Positions 1 to 11,830 of a stretch of DNA of 64,000 nucleotides are shown here, one piece after another. The stretch lies in the NCBI GenBank assembly GCA_026419785.1, contig JAODTK010005891.1:141501-205500 (forward strand). The letters are read 5' to 3'. This DNA comes from Sclerodactyla briareus (Eukaryota > Echinodermata > Holothuroidea > Dendrochirotida > Sclerodactylidae). The first letter of the stretch is position 1. Each line of letters begins with the position of its first letter. A program made the position numbers and the translations under genes. The notes beneath the pieces are model-generated. The model made no database searches and was not told where the DNA came from. It saw only the letters and a program-made list of their open reading frames with translations.

Positions 1-1300
1 GTAACTAAGTAAGTAATTCATCATCCTGTATTTTTGTATTGCCAGCCTTCATGATTTACAACCCTCAGCAGGTGGTAGCCATTACTCATAAAGCTACGCC
101 CTGCCTCCCGACATTGTGGGCGGTGCTTAAACTTGTTTGCTGCAGGATTCGTCTGCCAAGTGTACTGTTTACACTTGGCCCTTCCCACTGCTTGCCCCGA
201 AGGCATTTATTATTGAGAGCTCACAGTGTTGTAGCACAGGCCGGCAGAGCTGCGTCACGGCTTACCTAGTATCAGGGTCCCATTGGGATAGCTAGGTCAG
301 AGGGGTTATTATTTATCAGGGAGTGTACCACAGGATAATTTTATTGGCTCATTCGAGATAATAAATAAATCTTTGAGAACAACAATGCCAGCCAGTCTTC
401 TGGGAAGATATGCCACTACCAGAGTAAACGCTACAGATGGGAAAAAACAACAATCATATCGGCTGAGGAGACATGTATACTCATGGCAGGTTGAATAGAT
501 AATGGTTCCAAGTTGTGAGAGAAATTCGCACAGGCACATAAACGCCCTTTTCATGATCAGTGGGGAAGGGAGACGCCGGGTGGGGGTGGGGGTGGGGGGG
601 GGGGGTTAATGCATTGTAAATAAGGGGAAATGAGAACGGTCCACATTTTCTTTGCACATGATATCCAGTAGATTTAGCTTCCTTCACATACAGTTATGAT
701 AAGATGCTGATTAAATAAGGTATGTATAGAATAACATCGCTGCAGTGGTTCCCCATCAAAAACTTGATCATTGCAGGAGTGGATGCCTTATAACAGGGCA
801 AACTGCACCTTTCAACGGATCGCTACTGTAAACAACTACCCGCACTCATTGTTCAGGAGAAGCCACACAGAACTGCGAAACAAGGAGGCTCTTTTCTATA
901 GGGAAAGTAATGGCATTAAGCATAGCATTCTACATTTCTCCCCGATGAGTTTTTCTAATTTTTCCAATTTTGAACCCGAAAAATGAACCTGAATATTATT
1001 GAGCTCAAGAACATTCCGATTTTTCTTAATGGAAGAAAACATCCTGCATTCATAATTTTACACATGATCTTTCGCCCTTTGGTGACATTTCACTTTAAAC
1101 TTCTGAACACCCATAGATGCGGAGGTACACTTGTCCAGGATAGCACGTACGATCAAGTATGTAATCCACCTACAATCTTCAGCGGAATGATTCCGGGGAA
1201 TTTCCACGTATTCGCTCATTATGCTCCTTCATTGTCCTCTGGCCTGAAATATTGAAATTGCCCCAATCTCAAACAGTTGCTCGAGGGTGTGTACATACAT
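1..1300. other. No gene recognised; unique-looking DNA
   Basis: I see only short open frames here, the longest about 90 codons, with no recognisable domain, no credible splice pairs and no RNA gene. The one structural feature is the G-run at 578-605, listed separately. I saw no strong similarity to the repeat families found later in the window. Confidence 0.5.
578..605 (+). repeat. G-run, possible G-quadruplex
   Basis: This is a run of G blocks separated by single T bases (GGG, GGGGG, GGGGG, then about twelve G). It fits the usual four-tract quadruplex rule on the plus strand. It is one of many long G or C runs in the window. Formation of a quadruplex is inference. Confidence 0.7.
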
Positions 1301-1693
1301 AAGACCTAAGACCTAAGACCTAAGACCCGCCTACTAAGACCCCACCAGGTACAAAGTAGACCCCCTAAGACCCCACCAGGTACAAAGTAGACCCCCTAAG
1401 ACCCAACCAGGTACAAAAGTAAGACCCCCTAAGACCCCATCAGGTACAAAAGTAAGACCCCCTAAGACCCCAACAGGTACAAAAGTAAGACCCTCTAAGA
1501 CCCCACCAGGTACAAAAGTAAGACCCCCCTAAGACCCCATCAGTTACACAAGTAAGACCCCCTAAGACCCCACCAGGTACAAAAGTAAGACCCACTAAGA
1601 CCCCACCAGGTACAAAATGTGAAGACCCATAAGAACCCAACCAGATTACAAAAGTAAGACCCCCTAAGACCCACCCAGGTACAAAAGTAAGAC
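1301..1693 (+). repeat. Minisatellite, 31-35 bp unit, about 12 copies
   Basis: About twelve tandem units of the form CTAAGACCCCACCAGGTACA followed by AAAGTAAGACCCC. Measured by the CAGG anchor, the period is 31 bp for the first two steps, then mostly 33 bp, with 34-35 bp steps near the right end. The array is preceded by a 10-bp sub-repeat (AAGACCTAAG). Because much of the array has a 33-bp period, the minus strand stays open and encodes a repeating string resembling GSYFCTWWGLR (1440-1847). I treat that open frame as a by-product of the period rather than a gene. Confidence 0.9.
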
Positions 1694-2478
1694 TTACTTG
1701 CAAGAGGTGTGCATGGGTGAGATCCTGCGAAAGGTATATTGTTTCTACTTGTATAATATTAGTTGAGCAAGTCTTAGAAGTTTCATAGTTCTCAAGGGCC
1801 GGTTGTTTTACACAGTGTTGGATCAACATGGAGCCAATGTGTTTCATTGTTATTTCTAGAGTGACTGGTCTTTCGTAAAAATGGTGAATTGAAGATTGTC
1901 ATGGATGAATATCTAAAGTGACGGCAGATACCAAAACTGAAATTAGTTGATCCCTTCAAGCAGAGCTCGGGTCATATTAATGGGGTCTGAAGCTAGTTCT
2001 GAAGCTAATTAGTGAACTTCATAGTAAAATATTTGCTCAATTAAATCATTCTTGTACCGTACCTTATTCCACTACTTGAGTATATAAATACAGGTTTCCT
2101 TGCAATTCTGTTTACACCAGGGAGCGCGACTACCTACGTGAATGATACTCTTGTGAATGTACAAGCGCAGGGCGGTCACAGTGCGACGTATGTAACGCTG
2201 CGTTTTCCTGGCCACCGTTAATGTCCACCTGTCCGTGCCCGCTGCGCCTCTCTGGTGCCCGCCCGCGTGGGGCCGGCGCAGCGCTGGGTCACGTTTTTAG
2301 TGAAGAAATACCCTCGTTGCCATGTATCACGCGGCCGGGCGGGCCGGGCGTTTTCTCGAGTTCACGAACCTCTTCTATTTAGTGTGTATATGAGCTATAT
2401 AAAAACCGATGTAGCCTATATTATTAATATTGGTATTATTAATTTTTTTATTATTGTTATTATTATTGTCTAGACTCA
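1694..2478. other. No gene recognised
   Basis: There is no supported feature between the minisatellite and repeat copy A. A short AT-rich stretch with ATTATT words lies at about 2420-2470, directly before the repeat begins. Confidence 0.5.
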
Positions 2479-5400
2479 TGAACTTTGTTCAAGGACAGAT
2501 ATAGTGGTCACTTTGTTGTGGTCTGTCTGTATGTCTGTTTGTCTGTTGTCGGTCTGTCTGTTGTCTGTGTGTCGTTATTGCGGTTAGATATTCCTGAACC
2601 GTGGAAGCTCATCATGCTGGGACTTCTTGTGGAGGTGCGCGGTGAAGATTGCCGATGTGCAACACCTTTTCGGCCCAAAAAGACCATTCTTCATTTGCAT
2701 AAATGTGCTTATGTAATGGAAATTGGCCCGGAGGAAGCTTGTGTACAAGATATCTCTTGATCGGTAGATGCCTTGGTGATGCCGTTCAGGTATATAACAA
2801 AACTATGAAGAGTACACGAATGGATTAGATTCCTGGCATGGTAGATGCTAAGTAGGTAGTATAATTTGCATAATGTCTGCGATATTTTTGAAGTTGTTGG
2901 ATTTTTTTGGGAACGACGAAACTTGGTGGAGATGGTTTATCTTATAGTCCCAATGAATTTTACGTAGGGACGAGGGCCCCAGAGGTCATTTAATCTTACT
3001 AATCTGTCATTCAAGGTAACTTAGGGGTCAAAAAACATTTTTGGCCATATCGGAGATTGAATGTCTGTGACGGATGGAAGGCTTTTCACCATTGTGATAT
3101 AATTGTTGACCTGCATGTTGTGTGACCTCTGACATCAATTGACCTCTGTCGGGTTGTCAAGTGGTTAAAGGTTGAGAGTTTGAATAAATGTGCTTATTTA
3201 AGGAGGTTACGGGCACAAAAATAGAAACTGGTTATTTTTGGGAATGTGATAGACCTTTGTGCGCTTTCTGGGAGGAGAACAACTCCCGCTTCGATCGGAC
3301 GACATACTTTGGTAGTTACAAGGGGTAAAGTTTATTTTAATAGTTTTTCGCAATAACATTGGGCGTGTTCATTGGAAATGCCAATATGCTTCTAGGAGGG
3401 ATTGCATCACATGGAGAGTAACAATTTTTATAAAAACCGCCTGTCATTGAAGGTCATCAAAGGTCACTAGGGGTCAAAAACTGAATTTAGCACTTTGGCA
3501 ATAGCACTGGCCATTTCATCAGAATGCAAAATGCTCCTAGGTGGGGATGTATCACATGGAGAGTTACAAGTTCATAAAATACTTTTCCATTGTTTTTTTT
3601 CATTTAAAAAAGGTTATTCAAGGTCCTTAAGGGTCAAAAACTGTTTCCTGGCCATATTCGGAGAATTGAATATTTGTGGAGGCTGGAAGGTTAACTATTG
3701 TCATATAATTGTTGACTGCATGTGTGTGAACTATGACTCAATTTGACCTCTGTCGGGTGTCATGTGGTTAAAGTTGAGTCTTGTAAATGTGCTTAGTGAA
3801 GGAGGGACGGGCCAAAAAAAATAGAAACTGGTCATTTTCGGACATGTGATAGACCTTGTGTGCTTTGCGTGGAGGAACCAACTCCCGCTTCGAGCGGACG
3901 CATACTTGGTAGTGAAAGGGGTCAAAGTTTAATTAATAGCTTTCGCAATAACCTTAGGCGTGTTCATTGGATGCATATGCTTCTAGGAGTAGATGCCTCA
4001 CATGGAGAGGAACAATTTTTAGAAAAACCGTCATGTCCGTGAAGGTCATCAAAGGTCACGTAGGGTAAAAAATGATTATAGTAATTTGTGAAATAGCACT
4101 GGGCATGTTCATCACGAATGTAAAATGCTCCTAGGAGGAGCGGTAGTATCACAAAAACGGAGAGTACAATTTCAAAAAACTGGCCATGTCATTAAAGGTC
4201 ATTCAAGGGAATTAGGGTCAAAAACTGTTTTCTGGCCATATCGGAAAATTGAATATCTGTGAAGGCTGGATGGTTAACCATTGTCATATAATTATTGACA
4301 TGCATGTGTGTGACCTTGGACCTCAATTGACCTCTGTCGGGTGGTCATGTGGTTAAAAGGTGGTCTGAATAAATGTGCTTATTTTATTTAAGGAGTTACG
4401 GGCCCAAAAAAAAAAACTGGGTCTTTTGGTATGTGATAGACCTTTGGTGCTATGTGATAGTTCTATATTTGCTAATAGACGAAAACCAACTTCCCGCTTC
4501 AACGACCAATGGTCTTGACGTTTACAAGGGGCTTAAAGGTTGATTTTAATGACTTGGGCGATGCATAGGGTGGGTGTACCTGATGACATAATGCTTTTGG
4601 GGCTTGGTGCACACATTAGCAAGCATTTTTTCATTAACAAACGTATGTCATCAAAGGTCATTCGAGGTCAAGAGAACAGAAACTTCCCAAATATTACATT
4701 TTAGGCAATATTTTTAGTGACTGGGTGTTATATAACTGAAATTTCGGGACATGCGGCATATGATCAAGGCGTTAACATTTTTCATAAAAACCGTTCTGTC
4801 ATCAAAGGTCATTCAAGGTCACTTATGGACCAAAAACGTCAAATAATAACTTTACTGCAACAAGCTCCAGAGCCTGTACGCCTACCTTTAAGAATGGTTT
4901 AGTCTGGGGCACCCTAGCTGACCGCATGATGCTGAAATCCCTATTATTATAGCAGGTATCAATAAAAAATGTTTTACTCATTTCAACCCCTCGGGATGTT
5001 ATGTCCATGTCATCCTAACTAGTTTCCCATCTGGACAGACAGAGATTTCCATCAGGTCAAACCTTGCCGTTTTTTACGTGAGGTTCACATCAGCGTGTCT
5101 AACCTCGTCTGGGCCCCCTACACTGACCATATAAAGTGAAAAACTCATCATTTGGTTACTTATCCCGGAACCTATTCACGAATGAATGGTGTCAGGTGTC
5201 ACCTGACAGTAGCTCTGGTGTGTGAGATGTGTATTCATCGCTTCAGCCAGTGGGCCTGCAGACTCCTGCCAGGGGAGCATAATTAGATGGCCTGATTTCA
5301 CTCTAGACAGGTATGTGAGGAGGGGTGGGTGTGAATCCCTAGTGAGTTGATGGAAGTAGTAAGTGTATAAAGGGCATACTCTTTGACGATATATAGGATA

Positions 5401-5664
5401 AACTTATTAGATTTAGGGTCCAGTTACCTTGTTTGGACAATACAAATCTGGAGGGAACTATGAACTCAGTAAGTAATGGTTTATAATGGGAGGTACAGTA
5501 GGGTGTAGTCAATGATGGCAATGAATGTTGAAATATTTAAGAGGGTATGGGATATTAATAGCAACATATGAATGCCTTGTAATTGTTTGACATAGTGATA
5601 AAAAGAAGGAAATCACTGGATCGCGCAGACCAGGCGAGACACTGGGGGCGATAGCCTGTTTTGT
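2479..5664 (+). mobile_element. Dispersed non-coding repeat, copy A (AGGTCA-rich)
   Basis: This copy starts with TGAACTTTGTTCA and a TCTGTCTG-rich head, then a CCTGAACCGT motif. It ends with a CCAGGCGAGACACTGGG tail. The same head and tail bound copies at 9245-10112 and 50014-52064, and the head recurs at 22368. No long ORF is present, so it looks like a non-autonomous element. The body carries many AGGTCA half-sites, some in direct repeats with 4-bp spacing, and a tandem triplication at 3043-4670. The transposon class is not settled: I see no clear terminal inverted repeat or target duplication. The family behaviour is read from the alignable copies in this window. Confidence 0.75.
3043..4670 (+). 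repeat. Tandem triplication of about 0.6 kb within copy A
   Basis: The segment beginning GGCCATATCGGA occurs at 3043, again at 3650 and again at 4234, giving periods of about 607 and 584 bp. Each unit runs through the same landmarks: TTGACCTCTGTCGGGT, AAATGTGCTTA, CTCCCGCTTC and an AGGTCA cluster. Copy D at 50014-52064 appears to have only one such unit, so this is an expansion peculiar to copy A. Confidence 0.8.
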
Positions 5665-5830
5665 TGTTGTTTGTGTCGTTGTCGTTGTCATTGTTGTTGT
5701 GGTGGTGTGCTGCTGTCGTCGTTGTTGTCGTTGTCGTATGGTGTCGTTGTGTGCGACGTTGTCGTTGTTGGGTTGTCGTGTTGTCGTTGCGTTGTGTCGT
5801 TGTTGTCGTTGTCGTGTTGTCGTGTGTCAA
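5656..5830 (+). repeat. GTTGTC / GTTGTT simple repeat
   Basis: An imperfect array of GTT, GTC and GTTGTC words directly follows the tail of copy A. It keeps several frames open on both strands (poly-Thr, Asn and His on the minus strand, poly-Val and Cys on the plus strand). Those frames are composition artefacts. Confidence 0.85.
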
Positions 5831-6256
5831 ACACCGGACGCCATAATAGGTGTAAACCTAAACACCGGTGGTTATTTTCGGAAAACAATTGTTCTGAATG
5901 TCAACGATTACGGCCCACCATTTTAAAATAACTTCACAATTGACAGGTTTTTGGAGATTTAATTAGCAAATACTTGGCATATCATCAGTTTAAACACGTA
6001 AATATGTGTTCAAATAGGTGGTCGCCGTTGAATATAGACACATTAATCTCATCCCTAGTGTGAAAACAGTTATGAATGTTGTCGGAACATATTCGAACCA
6101 AATTGTTTACTCTCCATTATCCGGCTCAAGCCGGTTAAGATTGCAGGGAAATCCCCGGGAATTGATTGAGAAATACCACGCGCGACACGCGGTGAGGGCG
6201 GAAAAAATCGCTCAATGACCGATTCGAGAGACAACGCCCGCCCGCCTGCGTGATGG

Positions 6257-6290
6257 AAACGGCTCCATTGAAAATAACGAGGAGCCGTTT
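6257..6290. repeat. Perfect 10-bp inverted repeat in GC-rich block
   Basis: AAACGGCTCC at 6257-6266 pairs exactly with GGAGCCGTTT at 6281-6290 across a 14-nt loop. It lies in a GC-rich block with CGCCCGCCCG words on both sides (6235-6325). Its role is unknown. Confidence 0.7.
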
Positions 6291-6460
6291 TAGACGCCCG
6301 CCCCACCCGCCCGACCGCAAGCCCAGCCCCGGAATGGAAACGCGGCTTAAGTTTGTCACATTCTTGGGGCAATAAGCAACAACACAGAAATGTTGCACTC
6401 AGTGGAATCTTGAGGAATTCTTTCACTTTGCTTCATCGATACTGCTAGATTTATCTTACC

Positions 6461-6603
6461 TTAAAGCAATGGATGTAGTCGAGACCGGTCCCGGTCTCGA
6501 ATTATCCTCGAACGTCGAGACCGAGACCGCCAATAGACAGTGCAGAGATAAAGATGTTGGCTGGTATCGGTCTCGGCAACCGGTTTCGACTATCCTGCTT
6601 AAG
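6461..6603. mobile_element. Small foldback element built of GAGACCG words
   Basis: The left arm TTAAAGCAATGGATGTAGTC followed by GAGACCGGT matches, in inverted form, the right arm ACCGGTTTCGACTATCC then TGCTTAAG. The arms tolerate a few mismatches and small gaps. Between them, GAGACCG and CGGTCTC words repeat in both orientations. The size of about 143 bp and the inverted ends suggest a foldback or miniature DNA transposon. No target duplication could be fixed. Confidence 0.5.
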
Positions 6604-9244
6604 CATTCTGTGGAACGGTATTCGGGGGAAATCCGAACTTCGTCAGTACCGGTATGTGCATCTTCCAGGCCTTACGGGACTGTAGCTTTGCCTCTTTACA
6701 CCTTTCCCACTTTCTCAAATTCAGATTATCGTCGTTTCTCCAGCTGGTTCCAAGAAACATTCGAGACGTTATGCTTTGCATAGTTGATGACCATTTCAAT
6801 GTGGGTCGCGCCCATAGATTACGTCCTCATTACGGGAAATGCGTTAATAAATGCGACGCGATAAGCCAGTTCGGAGTTACAGTCAATGAATGATGATGAT
6901 GTGTGTCAAGGCATGAGGGAACGGTGGCAGTTCGACGTGTAAAACGAAGGGTACAGAACGGTCTTTTGAAACTTCCCCTGCCGAAAACTATCAAATTCTA
7001 TCCTACCAAACAAAACTTTACAAATTTCCCCCATACTCATTATCAACCTAACATCAGAAAACATAATTTTTTTTGTTTATGATGAATTGGTTGCGTTTTC
7101 AAATAGTAGTGACAGGAGCCGTAAGCAGATATCCGCTATAGGGAGGGGAGGGGGGGGGGGGTTCGTTATTCCCCAACCTGTTCAGGGTGAGCATGCGCAC
7201 TTACAACTACGAACTGGCTTATTGGTACATAGCAAAACCCTCATAGTATAGATGCTTCACTCGGTCGAAATTAGCCTGACTAAAGACAGACGATATGCGG
7301 GACGGTGTTCTAAAATAGAGGGGCGCTATCACTCTTTAGATATATACCATAGTTGTTTAGGCCAAATCACCGATGGGTTGAAGCGTCATCCTGTGCATAT
7401 GAGTGAATGGGGGGATACGAGGGATCAAAGTCACGCCTGACAGCCTGACAGCCAAACAGCTAGTTCGAAATAGGAAGTTCCTAATGTTGATTTTGTGCAG
7501 TATTCCAGTCATAAATGAGGCGTGTGTGGACTTGCTCAAGATCGGATTCTTGCGCTTCGTGGAGTAACATAATCGGATCTAAACCATATTATGTATGTAT
7601 CATCATCTAAGCCCACATATTCGGTTCTCATTGGTCAGGAGTTTTTAAAAGGGGGGTGGGTGGAGGAGAGTTCACATGGGGGCTCCTGCTCCCCCCCCTC
7701 CTCCTCCCGCCACTACACTGACGAGTATGAGGGTGATCAAATTGTCAATATATTAAAGAAGGATTTGCAGTTTCACATAAGTACCTCCAATCATTTTTTT
7801 TTTACCCTGACCTTCAGTAAAGGCAATTAGTCCCATTGACCAATAGGAAAATGTTGTCAAAGTTTGGTGAACATTGTTGAGCAACGAACATTTGAGAGTC
7901 CGAAACGGCAAAAATTCACAGACTGGATGGACGGACAGTTTGGGGCAGCACAAATACCTGTGCAGCAAGATGGTGTAGAGAGTTCCTACTTGGGCCCAAG
8001 GGGTGAACATTTTCCCCATCGGTTCGAGGCAGGTAGGAGATCACCCGAGTCACAGAAGTCGAAGTCTGAGTAGTTTGGGAGCATGCGTACTGTGCAACGA
8101 ACTTATGGTAGAGAGCTCATACTTGGCCACCAAAAGGGTTGCTACTTGGTTTAGATGCTCTCGTTTTTTGTTGTTTTTGGTAAGTCGAAAATCACTTGTG
8201 GGGGGGGTTGGGGACACAAAGGTTGCCATGTGGTGTGGTGTTCCCCATCGTTTTGGGGTTAGAGTTTGATGTCACCAAAGGTCGCAAATTTACATTCCCA
8301 TTTTAGGAGCAGAACCAGAAAAGAAAAACATCTCTCCCATCGTTTAGTTGGGCGGCAAAGGATTACTGAGCCCTTTGGGTTCCTATACACTCATATTTTT
8401 GGTACCGAGGTCCAATGTGCGGAGATGTTTCCGGAATGAAAAGGGAAGACCCTCTTTTAAAATTTAATTAATAACCTTGGGGAATGATGCCACCTAGAGA
8501 CACACAACTATCCCGGAACACTTCTCGGGCGCCCTAGTTGCAAGTAGAAGTAGAAATAGATTTATCTATAGAATAAACCTATTTATGTTTCCTATGTTTC
8601 GTTCCGAGTGTAAATGCACAAAAATAACTCGAAATTGCGAAATGCTATTAAGGCTCAAATAGTGAAATACTCCCGATAACAACAAGGAAAATTGTAGATT
8701 CAAATTTGCGTTTTCAAATATCCAAGAGCATTTTAATCCAATATGGTTCTGTTTCGTTTCGTCCTGACTGACTGAATGGGACTCTATGGGAGATATCTTA
8801 AGAATTTCACTTTTATACTGCTCATTTAAGTACTAGGTTCAAAGTTATTGTTTGGTAAATCAATTGTCTTGGGATGAACAGTCAAGTCAAACTAGAAAGT
8901 CCATACCTCCAGAACAGACCTTTGTAATCCTGTCTTGCCTGGCGGAGCCCCTTCGCTTATACCTACTTTCAAACGCTTTATTTGCTTATGGAAGATACTC
9001 AGGCTGAACCTACTGCATGGTATTCTGTGGTTCTCACCAGGTTTTCTCTACTACCGCTGATAAGATCCGGCCTGGACAATGTAACGACGAAGCTCTGTGA
9101 ACCACTACGAGAGCTCTGGAGGACATATGTAACGCCGCCTACGAATGGCCTAGGTAAGTGCCTTAGGCTTTATTTCGCGCTGCCCACAGTCCTGAGCTCA
9201 CGCGCGCACTTATCATTTGTTTCATCAGCCGTTTTTGTCTCGTC

Positions 9245-10112
9245 TGAACAAGTTCAGGAAGAGACTCAGCGGTTACTTGGTCGTGTGTGTGTATGTATGT
9301 ACGTGTGTGTGGGTGTGTGCGTGATGTGTGTCCCACTTCCTCGTTAGCAGGAAGTGGGACAGCGATAAGACCGATTTTGATGAAATTTTGTACGTAGTAT
9401 CGGGGTTGTGTGAACACGATCTGATTAGATGTTGGGCACCAAAGTCTTAATAAGTAGCTAGTCGCTTATTTCATGTACATCTCTGTTTAGGCTCGTTAGC
9501 AAGATACGGATGAACCGTAGGTGCTATGGTGACTGGTTGGCACATAGATGCGAAATTCTACCGTTAGATGAAATGATTAGATTTCAAGCGTATTAGAATA
9601 TGGTAATAAAGTCGTATAATTGGCATAATTCATGCGAAATTCAAAGGGTTGTCGAATTTTCATGAACTTGGTGTATATGGTCTACCGTCAGTACCAAAAC
9701 TTTTTAACATAGATTCGGAGTCAATGGAGGTCATTCAACGTACCTAATTTGCATAATTCATGGCCAAAACTTTAGGTTGCTTGGATTTCCATGAAACCTT
9801 GTGGGTATGGTTTACCTTGAGTTCCAACATATTTTATCGTGGATTCAGGGTCACTGGAGGTCATTCAACAGGTCTAATTTGCATACTGTATGCATTAATT
9901 TCAAAGTTTGCCGGATTTCCGTGAAAATTAGTAAATTGCCTAAATTTGCATAATTCAGGCAATTTTAGTCACATTCCACAAAAACCTTTAAATGCTAATA
10001 CCGAAACTTTAAGCGACACATGGAACTTGTAATTGTTTGCATGGTGACTAATAGAAAGTAAACACTGATCGCCGCAACCAGGCGAGACACTGGGCCAATC
10101 GCATTGTTTTAC
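9245..10112 (+). mobile_element. Dispersed repeat, copy B (short form)
   Basis: This copy has the same head (TGAACAAGTTCAGGAAGAGA, then a GT-rich stretch) and the same tail (CCAGGCGAGACACTGGG) as copy A, but is only about 870 bp long. The middle holds the repeated phrase TTTGCATAATTCATG with short gaps, typical of this family. No ORF. Confidence 0.7.
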
Positions 10113-10424
10113 AGTTTTTACCATTGCTTGGGTATATTTAAAACGGTTTGCACCGGTAAAAAAAACCCAAACCTGCCTGAAATCATGTAATAATTTTCCT
10201 TGGGTGGTGCTACTTCCAGCTTGTTCACAAATTCTCAATGCAACAGTAAAATGTGATGAAACAAACGTATCATTGGCCCCCCCTAACAGTCAATTCATTG
10301 ATGGATATTAATAACTGGATACACCGTCATTGACCCTTGGGAAATCTTTTACCTTGTGAAGGTCAATGTTAAAGACTATTGAAGTGCATCAATGGGCCAC
10401 TGTGTGCTTTTCCGGTCCCCAATT

Positions 10425-11110
10425 GGTCATTATATCCCCGCAACCACGCTAGTGTTACGGGGATATTTTGGTTTGAGGGTGGAGCAGCCGTCTCCGCGCC
10501 GCCGCCGGAAACTTTAGGCGTTCGCGCGAGAACTCTTCAACGCTTTATCCGATTGATCCGGAACTTGGTACACATGTCCGTCCTAGCAAAATCTCGGATG
10601 AGTTCGAGAGTGGGCGTCACTGCTTGTTTGCTGCCCTCTATTTTGAGATTTGGTTGAACAAAAACAGAGTTGGTCCAATTACACAAAACTTGGTGGGGGG
10701 GGTCTCGAAAAACATACGGTGATTTCAAGGTCACCGGAGACCAAATTATCGTGTTTTTTTTTTTTTTTTTTGGCGAAAATAAGTTAGTCTGATTACAGGG
10801 AACTTGTTGAGTGGGACAAAAGTTGGTCCCGAAAAACATGTCCGTAATTTCAAGGTCACAGAGGTCAAATTTGTGTTTTGATTCGAGATTCATCTAAATT
10901 GCGGATTTGAACGAACTTGGAGAATGTGAATTACAGTTGGTCTTGAACAACAGGTAGGGCATCTTCAAAGTCACCAGAGGTCAAATGGACATGAACCTAA
11001 CTGTTCAATGGGCTTTCTTCAAACGAGGTCACAAAGCCATTTCTGCTAGTGCATTAAATTTTCTAGGAATTAAGTCATATTGCTCTTGTTGTTGTGCTGC
11101 GTTTACACAA
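10425..11110 (+). mobile_element. P-family non-coding repeat, copy 1
   Basis: It begins near CATTATATCCCC and a CCGCCG block, then ACTTTAGGCGTTCGCGCGAG and AACTCTTCAACGC. Downstream it has alternating phrases of the form TTGGTCCGAAAAACATG and AGGTCAAA. The same order is seen at 11206-11640, in degraded form at 13340-13690, and on the opposite strand at 14713-15180 plus 12590-12638. The stretch before it (10113-10424) is unassigned. No coding capacity was seen. Confidence 0.7.
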
Positions 11111-11205
11111 AAATTTTAGTCAACGTCTTATGATGCAATTTTAAACAGTAAAATGTGGTGGAAATATGTATTATTAGGCTTCGATCAGGCATTATATCTA
11201 TTATC

Positions 11206-11640
11206 AGTCATTATATCCATTATGGTTTTGGCCTACTTCCTTTTGGGGGGTGTTAGCCGCCGTCTCCGCCCCCCCCCCCCCCCAACGCTGCGCCGCCGAC
11301 ACTTTAGGCGTTCGCGCGAGAACTCTTCAACGCTATCCGTGATCTGAAAATTGGTACATACGTCCGCCATAGTAGAATCTCGGATAAGTTCGAAAGTGGG
11401 CATCGCTGCAGTCTGCTGCCCTCTATTTGCCAGGTTTCCCACGAGAATACAGAGTTGAGTCCAATTTACACAAAAAACTTGGTGGTGGGGACAAAACGTT
11501 GGTCCGAAAAACATGACAGTAATTTCAAAGTCAGTGCAGGTCAAAAAGACAAATGGAATGTGTTTTCTCTAAACAATGCCTACAAAGTGCTGTTTTTCTG
11601 CGGGGATATACACGTCGACAGCTTACCCGCCTACATGTTA
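11206..11640 (+). mobile_element. P-family repeat, copy 2 (paralogous empty site)
   Basis: It closely matches copy 1 from the CCGCCG block through TTGGTCCGAAAAACATGAC. At its right end it reads GATATACACGTCGACAG then CTTACCCGCC. That junction contains a single ATATACAC. It is the uninterrupted counterpart of the site into which the hAT-like element at 12639-14712 inserted. Confidence 0.75.
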
Positions 11641-11689
11641 GTTCTTCGATGGTTGTTTGGAACTGGACACAACTTTCATTGAATCTTGG

Positions 11690-11830
11690 GAATATTTGAT
11701 CCGGGTTCGGTTCTTCTCCGGTAGAAACCTTTTGTCCTTCCGGAGGTGGAAGAAACTGGAAGAGAAAATAGTTTTTCCAGTTTTTTTCCGGGAAAGAACT
11801 GGAAGAAACCGGAAGAAATTAATTACGTGG
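11690..11830. repeat. GGAAGAAAC-word low-complexity block
   Basis: About 140 bp of short purine words (GGAAGAAAC, GGAAGAGAAA) and their inverted forms (GGTTCTTCTCCGG, TTTTTCCAG), so one strand can fold back on the other. A similar block lies at 15273-15401. Both resemble subterminal regions of small hAT-type elements, but the ends here are not clear. Confidence 0.4.

Larger units (their letters stand above)
5831..9244. other. No gene recognised; two hairpin structures inside
   Basis: No credible coding region. The stretch holds the hairpin at 6257-6290, the foldback at 6461-6603, a G-run near 7141-7160, a C-run near 7690 and another G-run near 8200. Around 7600-8300 there are short recurrent phrases (GAGAGTTCATACTTGG and ATTTTCCCCATCGG types) that suggest an unclassified degraded repeat. 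Confidence 0.45.

Noticed and set aside
1440-1847. 135-codon minus-strand frame with GSYFCTWWGLR-type repeats
   Set aside because: It is the 33-bp minisatellite read through in one frame; the open frame follows from the period, and the rest has no domain.
5509-5931. Several frames on both strands rich in Thr, Val or Cys
   Set aside because: Composition artefacts of the GTTGTC simple repeat.
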